Shown piece by piece: positions 15,919-23,435 of a DNA stretch of 64,000 nt. The position numbers were made by a program, and so were the translations under genes. Positions within the stretch are counted from its first letter, which is position 1. Every line of letters starts with the position of its first letter. The stretch covers positions 1-64,000 of the forward strand of contig NZ_JADLJS010000022.1 of NCBI RefSeq assembly GCF_015680405.1. Reading direction: 5' to 3'. This DNA comes from Pseudomonas pudica. GTDB lineage: Bacteria > Pseudomonadota > Gammaproteobacteria > Pseudomonadales > Pseudomonadaceae. The notes below the pieces were generated by a model. It did no database searches. It saw nothing but the letters and a program-made list of their open reading frames with translations, and was not told the origin of the DNA.

Positions 15919-17069
15919 CAGGCGAGCAACCGGACCAGGGTCTGGTAATAGATTTCGGTCAGCAGATCAAGGTCGCTTGCCAGGATCCGTTCATCCACCT
16001 GGTGGATGGTGGCGTTGACCGGGCCGAGCTCGACCACCTGGGTGCCCATGGTGGCGATGAAGCGGCCATCGGAGGTACCGCCGCTGGTCGACGGCTGGGT
16101 GTCACGGCCGGTGACGCCCTTGATGCTGGCCGAGACGGCGTCCAGCAATTCGCCCGGCTCGGTGAGGAACGGCAGGCCCGACAGCGCCCAGTCGATCGAC
16201 CAGTCCAGTTCATGCTTGTCGAGAATCGCCGACACCCGCGCCTGCAGGCCTTCGACGGTGGACTCGGTGGAGAAGCGGAAGTTGAACAGTGCGGTCAGCT
16301 CGCCTGGGACCACGTTGGTGGCGCCGGTGCCGGAGTTGAGGTTGGAGATCTGGAAGCTGGTCGGCGGGAAGAACGCATTGCCTTCATCCCAGTGCTCGGC
16401 CGCCAGTTCCGCCAGGGCCGGTGCTGCCAGGTGGATCGGATTGCGCGCCAGGTGCGGGTAGGCCACATGGCCCTGCTTGCCGCGTACGGTCAGCTTGGCG
16501 CCCAGCGAGCCACGGCGGCCGTTCTTGACCACGTCACCCAGCAGGGTGGTGCTGGAGGGTTCGCCGACGATGCACCAGTCCAGGCGCTCGTTGCGTGCTT
16601 TCAGGCGCTCGACCACGGCCTTGGTGCCATGCTGGGCCGGGCCTTCCTCGTCGCTGGTGATCAGGAACGCGACCTTGCCGCGGTGCCCCGGGTAGTCCTG
16701 CACGAAGCGCTCGCTGGCAATAACCATGGAGGCCAGGCTGCCTTTCATGTCGGCGGCGCCACGGCCGCAGAGCATGCCATCGGCGTCGATCAGCGCTTCG
16801 AACGGCTCATGCTGCCATTGCTGCACCGGGCCGGTGGGGACCACGTCGGTGTGGCCGGCAAAGCACAGCACCGGGCCATCCTGGCTGCCGTGGGTGGCCC
16901 AGAAGTTGTCGACGTCCTCGAAGCGCATCGGCTCGAGCTGGAAGCCCACGGCGCCCAGGCGGTTCATCATCTGCGCCTGGCAGTCGGCGTCGACGGGGGT
17001 GACCGAGGGGCGGCGGATCAGGTCGCAGGCCAGTTGAAGGGTAGGCGAGAGCTCGGTAGGGGCCGTCAT
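15918..17069 (-). CDS. dapE: succinyl-diaminopimelate desuccinylase DapE
   Basis: DapE hydrolyses N-succinyl-L,L-diaminopimelate to L,L-diaminopimelate and succinate in lysine and peptidoglycan precursor synthesis. The 383-residue M20-family zinc enzyme shows CFAGHTDVVPTG (metal His and neighbouring Asp, about residues 69-80), GRGAADMKGSLASMV (bridging Asp), and ITSDEEGPAQHGT (catalytic and ligand Glu). Ligand His is near the end in ELGPVNATIHQVDE. A GGAG ribosome site precedes ATG 17069. dapD and dapC, coding for the preceding steps, are at 23.4 and 27 kb. Confidence 0.96.
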   Translation of the reverse strand: MTAPTELSPTLQLACDLIRRPSVTPVDADCQAQMMNRLGAVGFQLEPMRFEDVDNFWATHGSQDGPVLCFAGHTDVVPTGPVQQWQHEPFEALIDADGMLCGRGAADMKGSLASMVIASERFVQDYPGHRGKVAFLITSDEEGPAQHGTKAVVERLKARNERLDWCIVGEPSSTTLLGDVVKNGRRGSLGAKLTVRGKQGHVAYPHLARNPIHLAAPALAELAAEHWDEGNAFFPPTSFQISNLNSGTGATNVVPGELTALFNFRFSTESTVEGLQARVSAILDKHELDWSIDWALSGLPFLTEPGELLDAVSASIKGVTGRDTQPSTSGGTSDGRFIATMGTQVVELGPVNATIHQVDERILASDLDLLTEIYYQTLVRLLA

Positions 17070-17278
17070 GGGGGACTCCGGGGCAAGGCAAGGCGGGGAA
17101 ATCTGAGGGGCGTTATCTTATATCAAATGGATGTAAAAGGTACGACCGGATTGGCCTAGGTGATGGCGCAACGTTTTCAGTGGCATGTGCAACGTTTGTT
17201 ATTGGCTAAACACCCTTCACCCAGTTGCATATGAATGGCGCCATGTGCGGGTATCAGAAAGGCTTGTTTTTACCTGTG
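17070..17278. other. intergenic stretch upstream of dapE
   Basis: No gene is supported here on either strand. It is visibly richer in A and T than its surroundings. On the minus strand a TATAAGAT segment (about 17116-17123) could be the -10 of the dapE promoter; no good -35 was found. Confidence 0.4.
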
Positions 17279-17320
17279 ACAGCGGCAGTTATCCTGCTGA
17301 TAACTGCCGCTGTTTCTTTA
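17279..17320. terminator. 15-bp perfect hairpin, probably a terminator
   Basis: ACAGCGGCAGTTATC (17279-17293) is exactly complementary to 17299-17313 around a CTGCT loop. On the plus strand TTTCTTTA follows, giving an intrinsic terminator for rightward transcripts. It also starts four bases after the stop codon of the minus-strand gene ending at 17318, where it could protect or end that mRNA, although the minus side lacks a clear T-tract. Confidence 0.65.
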
Positions 17321-17596
17321 GAGTTGGTTAATGCCGAGGCTGGTAATTGTAATGTTCCTGCCGCCACTGTCGGCATTTTCTGCCCACATATTTACATAGG
17401 TTGTTTCATCATTGATTTTTTCGCGAGCCATTAGCATGAGAGGTACCAGCACTTCACTGATTTCAGTTTCGTAGGTTGTTTCGTTCGTATTTATCGTGCA
17501 CCGAAGGCTGTCTTTTCGTTGATTCAAGTAGCTAAAGCTGATGCGGGTTGGTTCAATTTTGAAAGAGTTTTCTGTTGGACGCTGCTGGCACATCAT
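17318..17596 (-). CDS. hypothetical protein in an AT-rich patch
   Basis: A 92-residue protein unlike its neighbours in codon use: many A- or T-ending codons and many Asn/Thr residues (TINTNETTYETEISEV). CCCGGAG lies a suitable distance before the ATGATG start, so translation is likely. The sequence alternates hydrophobic and polar residues, suggesting a small beta-rich fold, with ISEVLVPLMLMAREKIND in the middle as a possible helix. No signal peptide or membrane helix. I do not recognise the family. It follows a doubtful ORF by 35 bases and ends at a strong hairpin, so it looks like a small transferred cassette. Confidence 0.6.
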   Translation of the reverse strand: MMCQQRPTENSFKIEPTRISFSYLNQRKDSLRCTINTNETTYETEISEVLVPLMLMAREKINDETTYVNMWAENADSGGRNITITSLGINQL

Positions 17597-17631
17597 TGTT
17601 CACTCCGGGTAATTAACTTAGAGCGTTCAGC

Positions 17632-17940
17632 TTAGGAGTTCCCCTGTTTGTCAACAACTATCAGAATTGCCAGGATACGTGGGCGCGTGAATGCCTCTGG
17701 TGGACGCGGTCTGCCCGGGTTTTTATTAGGAACCGCACCGAATGCCATGCCTGCGACGCTGGGGTCATTGAAGTTCCAGCTAAACGGAACTTCAATATTT
17801 TGCATGGCGCGCGTCAGCACGTGGTGGCCTCGGCGGGTACTTGAGAGAAGAGGCCCAGAACGCTGGTCGGCGTCGAACAGCGTCTGGAATGGCTCAAGCG
17901 GCCATTGTCCCGCCTGGCCGTGGGGCCGGTTCGCGGTCAC
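17632..17940 (-). CDS. doubtful hypothetical ORF upstream of the AT-rich gene
   Basis: An open frame of 102 codons from GTG 17940, or 57 from ATG 17805; neither start has a visible ribosome site. The C-terminal part (AGMAFGAVPNKNPGRPRPPE, then RILAILIVVDKQGNS) is protein-like, while the first 45 residues look like chance GC-rich reading. A perfect 11-bp inverted repeat (17767-17777 with 17786-17796) falls inside it. It could be a remnant of a larger gene, a small real gene upstream of the 92-residue gene, or non-coding DNA between the glucan synthase and that gene. Confidence 0.3.
   Translation of the reverse strand: MTANRPHGQAGQWPLEPFQTLFDADQRSGPLLSSTRRGHHVLTRAMQNIEVPFSWNFNDPSVAGMAFGAVPNKNPGRPRPPEAFTRPRILAILIVVDKQGNS
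17767..17796. repeat. 11-bp perfect inverted repeat
   Basis: ATTGAAGTTCC (17767-17777) and GGAACTTCAAT (17786-17796) flank the 8-base loop AGCTAAAC. On the plus strand ATTTT follows. It could be an RNA hairpin or a protein-binding dyad within the accessory patch. Confidence 0.5.
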
Positions 17941-17969
17941 TTCTGAATATCAGGCCGTTCCAGCACCCC

Positions 17970-20561
17970 TCAAGCCTGTTGCGGTTCGGCAGCCTTTTCC
18001 CCGGGCTTGGGCAGCGAAGACAGGAACGCCATCACCAGCGCCGCCACATAAGGCAACGACTGCACCAGCAACATTGCCACCCAGAAGCGCATGTCCGAGC
18101 TCGGCAGCCCCTGTACCAGGTAGATGCCCAGCGCTGCGCCCCACAGCAGCAACATGATGAACAGCTCTTCCCGCGCCTCGGAAATCGCCACCAGCAGCCC
18201 GTGGCTGTCGGCGTTCTTCGGTGTGCGGAAGAACGGCATGCTGCTGGTGAAGAACCCGTACAGCACCGCCTTGGCGATGGTGTGCGACAGCGCCAGCCCC
18301 GCCAGCGCCGCAGCAAAGGCATCCTTCAGGTTCACCCCTACCGCGCGGCGGTAGAGGAAGATGATCTTGCCGACCTTGAAGAAGAACAGTGCCAGCGGCG
18401 GAATGGCAAAGATCATCAGCGGCGGGTCGACCCGGTGCGGCACGATGATCATCGCCGCCGACCACAGCAGCGCGCCGATGGTGAAGAAGATGTTCATGCC
18501 ATCGGCGATCCACGGCAGCCAGCCGGCCAGGAAGTGGTAGCGCTGGCCGCGGGTCAGCTCGCTGTCCTTGCCGCGCAGCAGGGCGCTGGCGTGGTGCTTG
18601 ATGATCTGAATGGCGCCGTAGGCCCAGCGGAAGCGTTGCTTCTTGAAGTCGATGAAGGTATCGGGCATCAGGCCCTTGCCGTAGCTGTTGTGGGCATAGG
18701 CGGCCGACAGGCCCTTCTCGAATACCCGCAAGCCCAGTTCGGCGTCCTCGCAGATGCACCACTCGGCCCAGCCCAGCTCTTCCAGCACACTGCGCCGGGT
18801 CATGGTCATGGTGCCGTGCTGGATGATCGCGTCACGGTCGTTGCGGGTGACCATGCCGATGTGGAAGAAGCCCTTGTATTCGCTGTAGCACAGCTTCTTG
18901 AAAGCGCTTTCGTGCTGGTCGCGGTAGTCCTGCGGCGACTGCACCACGGCAATCTTTGGGTCGGCGAAGTGCGGCACCATGTGCTTGAGCCAGTTGCGGT
19001 CGACGCAGTAGTCCGAGTCGATCACCGCGATCACCTCGGCGTCCTTGGCGGTGTGCGGGATCAGGTAGTTCAGCGCGCCGCCCTTGAAACCGGCCAGGGG
19101 CGCGACATGGAAGAATTTGAAGCGCTCGCCGAGTTTCTCGCAATGGGCCTTGAGCGGCTCCCACACGGCCGGGTCCTTGGTGTTGTTGTCGATCACCAGC
19201 ACTTCGTAGTCGGGGTAATCCAGCGCTGCCAGTGCGTCAAGGGTCTGTTTTACCATCTCCGGCGGCTCGTTGTAGCACGGTACGTGCACCGACACCTTGG
19301 GCCGGTAGGCGCTGTCGGCCTGCACCGGCAGGAATTCGCGCCGGCGCTTGTGTATCCATACCGCCTCGGCCAGTTCGTGGGCCTCGGTCAGCAGCACGAT
19401 GAACACGCCCAGCGCGCCGAGGGCCAGCAGCACGCCCACGGTCAGGCTGAACCAGGTGCTGTATTGCTGGCTGTAGTCGTAGGCGATCCATACCAGCACC
19501 GAACCGCACAGGAAGGTGATGAAGGTGAGGAAGGTACGGCCACGCTGGCGCAGGGCCGAACCGTCGATGAACAGCACCATCAGGGCGATCATTGCCAGCA
19601 CCACCGAGGCCACCGCCAGGGCGCGCCATTGGGGGATCGCCACCACCGGGCCGTCGAAGTTGAATTTTTGCTGGCGCTCGGCGTTGTACACGCCCCAGTA
19701 GGCGCCCACCGAGCCTTCGTCACTGGCCTTCCACGGCTGGTCGTAGGCCTCGATCACGAAGTAATTGTAACCGCGGCGGTTGAGGGTGTTGACCAAGGTA
19801 CGCAGGTAGATGGCCTGGTCGGCCTGGGTAGCATCGGCGCCGCCGCGCATGCGGCCGTTGCTCGGCCAGCCGACTTCCGACAGCAGCAGGGGTTTGCGCG
19901 GGAACTGGTGCTTCAGCTCGCGGGCGCGGTCGAGCACGAACTCCACCGAATCCTTCATCGGCACGAACTCCCAGTACGGCAGGATGTGCGCGGCAATCAG
20001 GTCGACGTGCTTGGCCAACTGCGGGTTTTCCTTCCAGATGTGCCACTGCTCACTGGTGGTCACCGGCACCTTGACCGCTGCGCGTACCCGGTCCAGGTAC
20101 TTGATCAGGTTTTCCGGGGTGACTTCTTCGCGGAACAGTGCCTCGTTGCCGACCACAACCCGCACCACGCTGCGCGAGGTGTTGGCCAGCTGGATGGCCG
20201 TGGCGATTTCGCGTTCGTTGCGCTCCAGGTCCGGGCTGATCCAGATGCCCAGCGTCACCCGCAGGCCGAATTCCTCGGCCAGGCGCGGGATATCCGCCTG
20301 GGTGCCCTCCACGGTGTAGATCCGGATGCTGTCGGTCAGTTTGCTCAACTGCTCCAGGTCCTGGCGCATCTCGTCGTCACTGGGGTACTGGCCCTTCTGC
20401 GGGCTTTCGCCCAGGCGGAACGGTGAATACGAGAAGCCGGATATCTGTTCTGGCCAGGCGGGGGCGGATACCGGGCGGTTGATCAGCGCCCAGAACCCGG
20501 TGAACAACGCGGCGATGGCCAGGACCACGACCAGGTTCAGGCCGAATTTACGTGAAGACAT
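17970..20561 (-). CDS. ndvB: NdvB-like beta-glucan synthase (GH17-like domain fused to GT2)
   Basis: An 863-residue inner-membrane protein. Residues about 8-25 form one membrane helix. Residues about 35-300 are a GH17-like periplasmic domain (VVVGNEALFREE, TSEQWHIW and LLLSEVGWPSNGRM with its probable catalytic Glu). Two or three helices follow (about 308-395). A cytoplasmic GT2 domain then shows VHVPCYNEPPEMV, AVIDSDYCVDRNW, CEDAELGLRVFEKG and QRFRWAYGAIQI, the D, DxD, ED and Q..RW motifs of processive synthases. Several C-terminal helices end the protein. Length and layout match P. aeruginosa NdvB, which makes cyclic/periplasmic beta-1,3-glucans linked to biofilm antibiotic tolerance. The exact product here is inferred. 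Confidence 0.88.
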   Translation of the reverse strand: MSSRKFGLNLVVVLAIAALFTGFWALINRPVSAPAWPEQISGFSYSPFRLGESPQKGQYPSDDEMRQDLEQLSKLTDSIRIYTVEGTQADIPRLAEEFGLRVTLGIWISPDLERNEREIATAIQLANTSRSVVRVVVGNEALFREEVTPENLIKYLDRVRAAVKVPVTTSEQWHIWKENPQLAKHVDLIAAHILPYWEFVPMKDSVEFVLDRARELKHQFPRKPLLLSEVGWPSNGRMRGGADATQADQAIYLRTLVNTLNRRGYNYFVIEAYDQPWKASDEGSVGAYWGVYNAERQQKFNFDGPVVAIPQWRALAVASVVLAMIALMVLFIDGSALRQRGRTFLTFITFLCGSVLVWIAYDYSQQYSTWFSLTVGVLLALGALGVFIVLLTEAHELAEAVWIHKRRREFLPVQADSAYRPKVSVHVPCYNEPPEMVKQTLDALAALDYPDYEVLVIDNNTKDPAVWEPLKAHCEKLGERFKFFHVAPLAGFKGGALNYLIPHTAKDAEVIAVIDSDYCVDRNWLKHMVPHFADPKIAVVQSPQDYRDQHESAFKKLCYSEYKGFFHIGMVTRNDRDAIIQHGTMTMTRRSVLEELGWAEWCICEDAELGLRVFEKGLSAAYAHNSYGKGLMPDTFIDFKKQRFRWAYGAIQIIKHHASALLRGKDSELTRGQRYHFLAGWLPWIADGMNIFFTIGALLWSAAMIIVPHRVDPPLMIFAIPPLALFFFKVGKIIFLYRRAVGVNLKDAFAAALAGLALSHTIAKAVLYGFFTSSMPFFRTPKNADSHGLLVAISEAREELFIMLLLWGAALGIYLVQGLPSSDMRFWVAMLLVQSLPYVAALVMAFLSSLPKPGEKAAEPQQA

Positions 20562-20648
20562 TGTCGTCCATATGTGTCGAAGTGATAGGACATTAAAGCA
20601 GGGTTGGTAGTCTCTTTCCTAACGATGCAGGCCATGGGCCCCCTGGCA

Positions 20649-20654
20649 TATAAT
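20649..20654 (+). promoter_or_regulatory. consensus -10 box of the tcdA promoter
   Basis: TATAAT lies 32 bases before the tcdA start and matches the sigma-70 -10 consensus exactly. The -35 region (around 20626-20631) is weak. It is between the divergent ndvB-like gene and tcdA. Confidence 0.6.
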
Positions 20655-20680
20655 GCGCGCCGGTTTTTTGGGGTATGAAC

Positions 20681-21490
20681 ATGAGCACAGAAGATCCACG
20701 CTTCGCCGGTGTCGCCCGGCTTTATGGCGACCAGGGGTTGCACCGTCTGGGCCAGGCCCATGTGGCCGTGGTCGGTATTGGCGGGGTAGGCTCGTGGGCG
20801 GCGGAAGCGCTGGCCCGCAGTGGCGTGGGCGAGATCACCCTGTTCGACCTCGACGATGTGTGCGTCAGCAACACCAACCGCCAGGCCCATGCGCTGGAAG
20901 GGCAGGTGGGGCGGCCCAAGGTCGAGGTCATGGCCGAGCGCCTGCGGGCGATCAACCCGGCGTGCACGGTGCATGCTGTGGCCGACTTCGTCACCCGCGA
21001 CACCATGGTCGAGTACATTACCGAGAACCTCGACTGTGTGATCGACTGCATCGACAGTGTAATGGCCAAGGCGGCGCTGATCGCCTGGTGCCGGCGGCGC
21101 AAGATCGCCATCGTCACCACCGGTGGCGCCGGTGGGCAGATCGACCCGACACAGATCCAGATCGCCGACCTGAACAAGACCTTCAATGACCCGCTGGCCT
21201 CGCGGGTGCGCTCCACCCTGCGTCGCGATTACAACTTCTCGCGCAATGTCAGCCGCAATTATGGCGTGCCGTGCGTGTTCTCCAGCGAACAGCTGCGCTA
21301 CCCCAAGGGCGATGGCAGCGTTTGCCTGCAGAAAAGCTTTGTGGGCGAGGGCGTGCGGTTGGACTGCTCGGGTGGCTTTGGCGCGGTGATGATGGTGACC
21401 GCGACCTTTGGCATGGTTGCGGCGAGCAAGGCGGTGGAAAAACTGGTAGCGGGGGCGCGGCGGCCTTCGGAGCGGGTCAAGCCTGAATAA
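20681..21490 (+). CDS. tcdA: tRNA threonylcarbamoyladenosine dehydratase TcdA (CsdL)
   Basis: TcdA uses ATP to cyclise t6A37 in tRNA to the hydantoin form ct6A. The 269-residue E1-like (ThiF/MoeB fold) protein has the nucleotide-binding motif VAVVGIGGVGSWAAEALARS (about residues 28-47), DLDDVCVSNTNRQ and DCIDSVMAKAALI. GGGG at 20670-20673 is seven bases before this ATG, while the ATG at 20675 would be too close. In E. coli the same protein sits with csdA and csdE; here those genes are just downstream on the opposite strand. tsaB, in the t6A pathway, is also in this window. Confidence 0.93.
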   Translation: MSTEDPRFAGVARLYGDQGLHRLGQAHVAVVGIGGVGSWAAEALARSGVGEITLFDLDDVCVSNTNRQAHALEGQVGRPKVEVMAERLRAINPACTVHAVADFVTRDTMVEYITENLDCVIDCIDSVMAKAALIAWCRRRKIAIVTTGGAGGQIDPTQIQIADLNKTFNDPLASRVRSTLRRDYNFSRNVSRNYGVPCVFSSEQLRYPKGDGSVCLQKSFVGEGVRLDCSGGFGAVMMVTATFGMVAASKAVEKLVAGARRPSERVKPE

Positions 21491-21513
21491 CTGCTTCTGG
21501 CCCACTCGGTCCT

Positions 21514-21692
21514 TGTAGGAGCGGCCTCGTGTCGCGAAAGGGGCGCGTAGCGGCCCCAGGTTCCCAGTTCCACCACAGAGATTGACGGGGCCGCTTTGCG
21601 GCCCTTTCGCGACACAAGGCCGCTCCTACAGGTAAAGCGCCAGCCAAAACGCCACGCGATACCTGTGGGAGCGGGCGAGCCCGCGAAGAGGC
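21514..21692. repeat. compound REP cluster (two families)
   Basis: TGTAGGAGCGGCCTCGTGTC (from 21514) faces its complement GACACAAGGCCGCTCCTACA (ending 21630), each joined to a GGGGCCGC/GCGGCCCC hairpin. A third unit of another family, CCTGTGGGAGCGGGCGAGCC to GAAGAGGCC, follows at 21662-21692. It fills the space between the convergent tcdA and csdE genes. Confidence 0.82.
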
Positions 21693-21702
21693 CAGCACCG
21701 AT

Positions 21703-22113
21703 TCAACGGTTGGACGCCAGCTCCGCCATCCGCTGCAACACCGCATGCAGCCCATTGCTGCGCGATGGCGAAAGTTGGCGCTCCAGGCCCAGCTGAGTGA
21801 ACCACTCACGCAGATCGAGCCCGGCGAGCTCTTCACTGGCCAACCCCTGCACCCGCACCAGCAACAACGCCAGCAGCCCACGCAACAGGCGTGCATCGCT
21901 GCTGGCCTTGAACCGCCACAAGCCCTCGACCTGCTCGGCCACCAGCCATACCAGGCTTTCGCAGCCATGCACCCGGTTGGCCTCGGTCTTTTCAGTTTCA
22001 TCCAGCGGTTCCAGCCGGTCGCCCCACTGCATCAGCAGCCGCGCGCGCTGTTCCCAGCCCTTGCCCTGCTCGAAAGCTTCCAGCGCCTGGCGCGCCTGGT
22101 CCGGCAAGCTCAT
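21703..22113 (-). CDS. csdE: SufE-family sulfur acceptor (CsdE-like)
   Basis: A 136-residue SufE/CsdE protein, which takes persulfide sulfur from a partner cysteine desulfurase and raises its activity. The active-site loop is visible as RVHGCESLVWLV, with the acceptor Cys about residue 50. Length fits (138-147 in relatives). Its ATG overlaps the stop of the desulfurase gene by four bases, so the two are translationally coupled. Its location beside csdA and opposite tcdA supports the Csd rather than the Suf assignment, since no sufBCD is nearby. Confidence 0.92.
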   Translation of the reverse strand: MSLPDQARQALEAFEQGKGWEQRARLLMQWGDRLEPLDETEKTEANRVHGCESLVWLVAEQVEGLWRFKASSDARLLRGLLALLLVRVQGLASEELAGLDLREWFTQLGLERQLSPSRSNGLHAVLQRMAELASNR

Positions 22114-23315
22114 CGCAACAGCTCCAGGCCTTGATCGAGCGCCTCGAAGAAACGCTGCAAGTCATCGCTGTCGTTATACAGCCCCAAAGAGACGCGGATC
22201 GCGCCCTCCAGGCCTAAGTCCCTCAGCAGCGGCATGGCACAGTGGTGCCCGGCACGCACGGCAATGCCTTGCTCGGTCAGCAGATGGGCGATATCGGCGT
22301 TATGCACGCCTTCGATGACGAAACTGGCAAGGGCCGCCTGTGGCTTGCCGAGGATGCGCACGCCATCGCGGTCCCTCAGGCCGCGCAGCAGGTGCTGGTG
22401 CAGGCTGGTTTCATGAGCTTCGAGTGCCTGGGCATCGAGGCTTGCCAGGTAGTCCAGGGTCGCACCCAGGCCGATCACCCCGGCGATCGGCGGCGTGCCT
22501 GCCTCGAACCCCAGTGGTGCCGGACGGAAGCTGGCGCTCTGGTATTCGGCCAGTTGCACCATCTCACCGCCGAACTGCCAGTGGTGCAGCCGTTCCAGCG
22601 CCTGGCTGCGGCCGTACAGCACACCGACGCCTTCCGGGCCGTATAGCTTGTGGCTTGAGAACACATAGAAGTCGCAGCCAAGCTGCTGCACATCATGGCG
22701 GCCATGCACCACGCCCTGGGCACCGTCGACCACGGTCAGCGCGCCTTGCGCACGGGCATGGGCCAGCAGTGCCGGCAGCGGCTGCCAGGTGCCCAGCACG
22801 TTGGACAGCTGGCTCACCGCCAGCACCCGAGTGCGCGGGCCGATCAGTTGCAGCGCCTGGTCCAGGTCGATGCGGCCATCGGCATCCAGCGGCAGCACTA
22901 CCAGGCGCAGGTTGCGCCGGCGCGCCAGCTGTTGCCAAGGTAGCAGGTTGGCATGGTGCTCCAGAGCGCTGACGGCAATTTCGTCACCCGCCTCGAAGCG
23001 GTGTTCCAGGCCGTAGGCCAACAGGTTCAGCGCCGAAGTGGCCCCGTGGGTGAAGATGATCTGCCGCGAGTCTGCCGCATTGAGCCAGGCGGCAACCTTG
23101 TCGCGGCTGGTTTCGAAGGCCTGGGTCGCCAGTGCGCCGGGCAAGTGCTGGGCACGGTGCACGTTGGCCGCGCCATGGCCGTAGTAATGGCTCAGGGCAT
23201 CGAGCAGGGCTTGCGGCTTCTGGGTAGTGGCGGCGCTGTCCAGGTAGGTCTGGTGCTGCCGTTGCAGGGCGGCGATGGCGGGAAAATCGGCACGCCAGGG
23301 GGAGGGCTGAAACAT
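22110..23315 (-). CDS. csdA: cysteine desulfurase, group II (CsdA/SufS type)
   Basis: A 401-residue PLP enzyme that removes sulfur from cysteine to give alanine and an enzyme persulfide. Seen: QTYLDSAATTQKPQALLDAL at the N-terminus, TRVLAVSQLSNVLG (substrate site), VFSSHKLYGPEGVGVLYG with the PLP Lys, and VRAGHHCAMPLLRDLG with the catalytic Cys in the short group II loop. Partner csdE overlaps its 3' end. The tcdA neighbour suggests feeding the Csd branch, though SufS-like activity cannot be excluded by sequence. Confidence 0.93.
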   Translation of the reverse strand: MFQPSPWRADFPAIAALQRQHQTYLDSAATTQKPQALLDALSHYYGHGAANVHRAQHLPGALATQAFETSRDKVAAWLNAADSRQIIFTHGATSALNLLAYGLEHRFEAGDEIAVSALEHHANLLPWQQLARRRNLRLVVLPLDADGRIDLDQALQLIGPRTRVLAVSQLSNVLGTWQPLPALLAHARAQGALTVVDGAQGVVHGRHDVQQLGCDFYVFSSHKLYGPEGVGVLYGRSQALERLHHWQFGGEMVQLAEYQSASFRPAPLGFEAGTPPIAGVIGLGATLDYLASLDAQALEAHETSLHQHLLRGLRDRDGVRILGKPQAALASFVIEGVHNADIAHLLTEQGIAVRAGHHCAMPLLRDLGLEGAIRVSLGLYNDSDDLQRFFEALDQGLELLR

Positions 23316-23340
23316 GGTCGCGGGGCCTGGAATGAAAATC

Positions 23341-23363
23341 GGGTCTGGCGTGGTGCCAGACCC
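23341..23363 (-). terminator. intrinsic terminator after dapD
   Basis: GGGTCTGGC (23341-23349) pairs with GCCAGACCC (23355-23363). Read on the minus strand it is followed by GATTTTCATT, a modest T-rich tail. It sits between the dapD stop and the csdA start, separating the two units. Confidence 0.65.
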
Positions 23364-23435
23364 GATCTTAACATTTCAAACGCTGAGAATCCGCTGTTCG
23401 CGAGCAAGCTCGCTCCGGCAGCGGTTGAAGGGTTC

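Noticed and set aside
17225..17434. 69-codon plus-strand frame in the AT-rich patch
   Set aside because: It runs through the 15-bp hairpin and overlaps the better-supported minus-strand gene; no convincing ribosome site.
17648..18157. 169-codon plus-strand frame over the patch and the ndvB 3' end
   Set aside because: TTG start without a ribosome site, and half of it is antisense to the glucan synthase C-terminus.
17841..20426. 861-codon open frame antisense to the glucan synthase
   Set aside because: Arg/His-rich mirror frame; the opposite strand has clear GT2 motifs.
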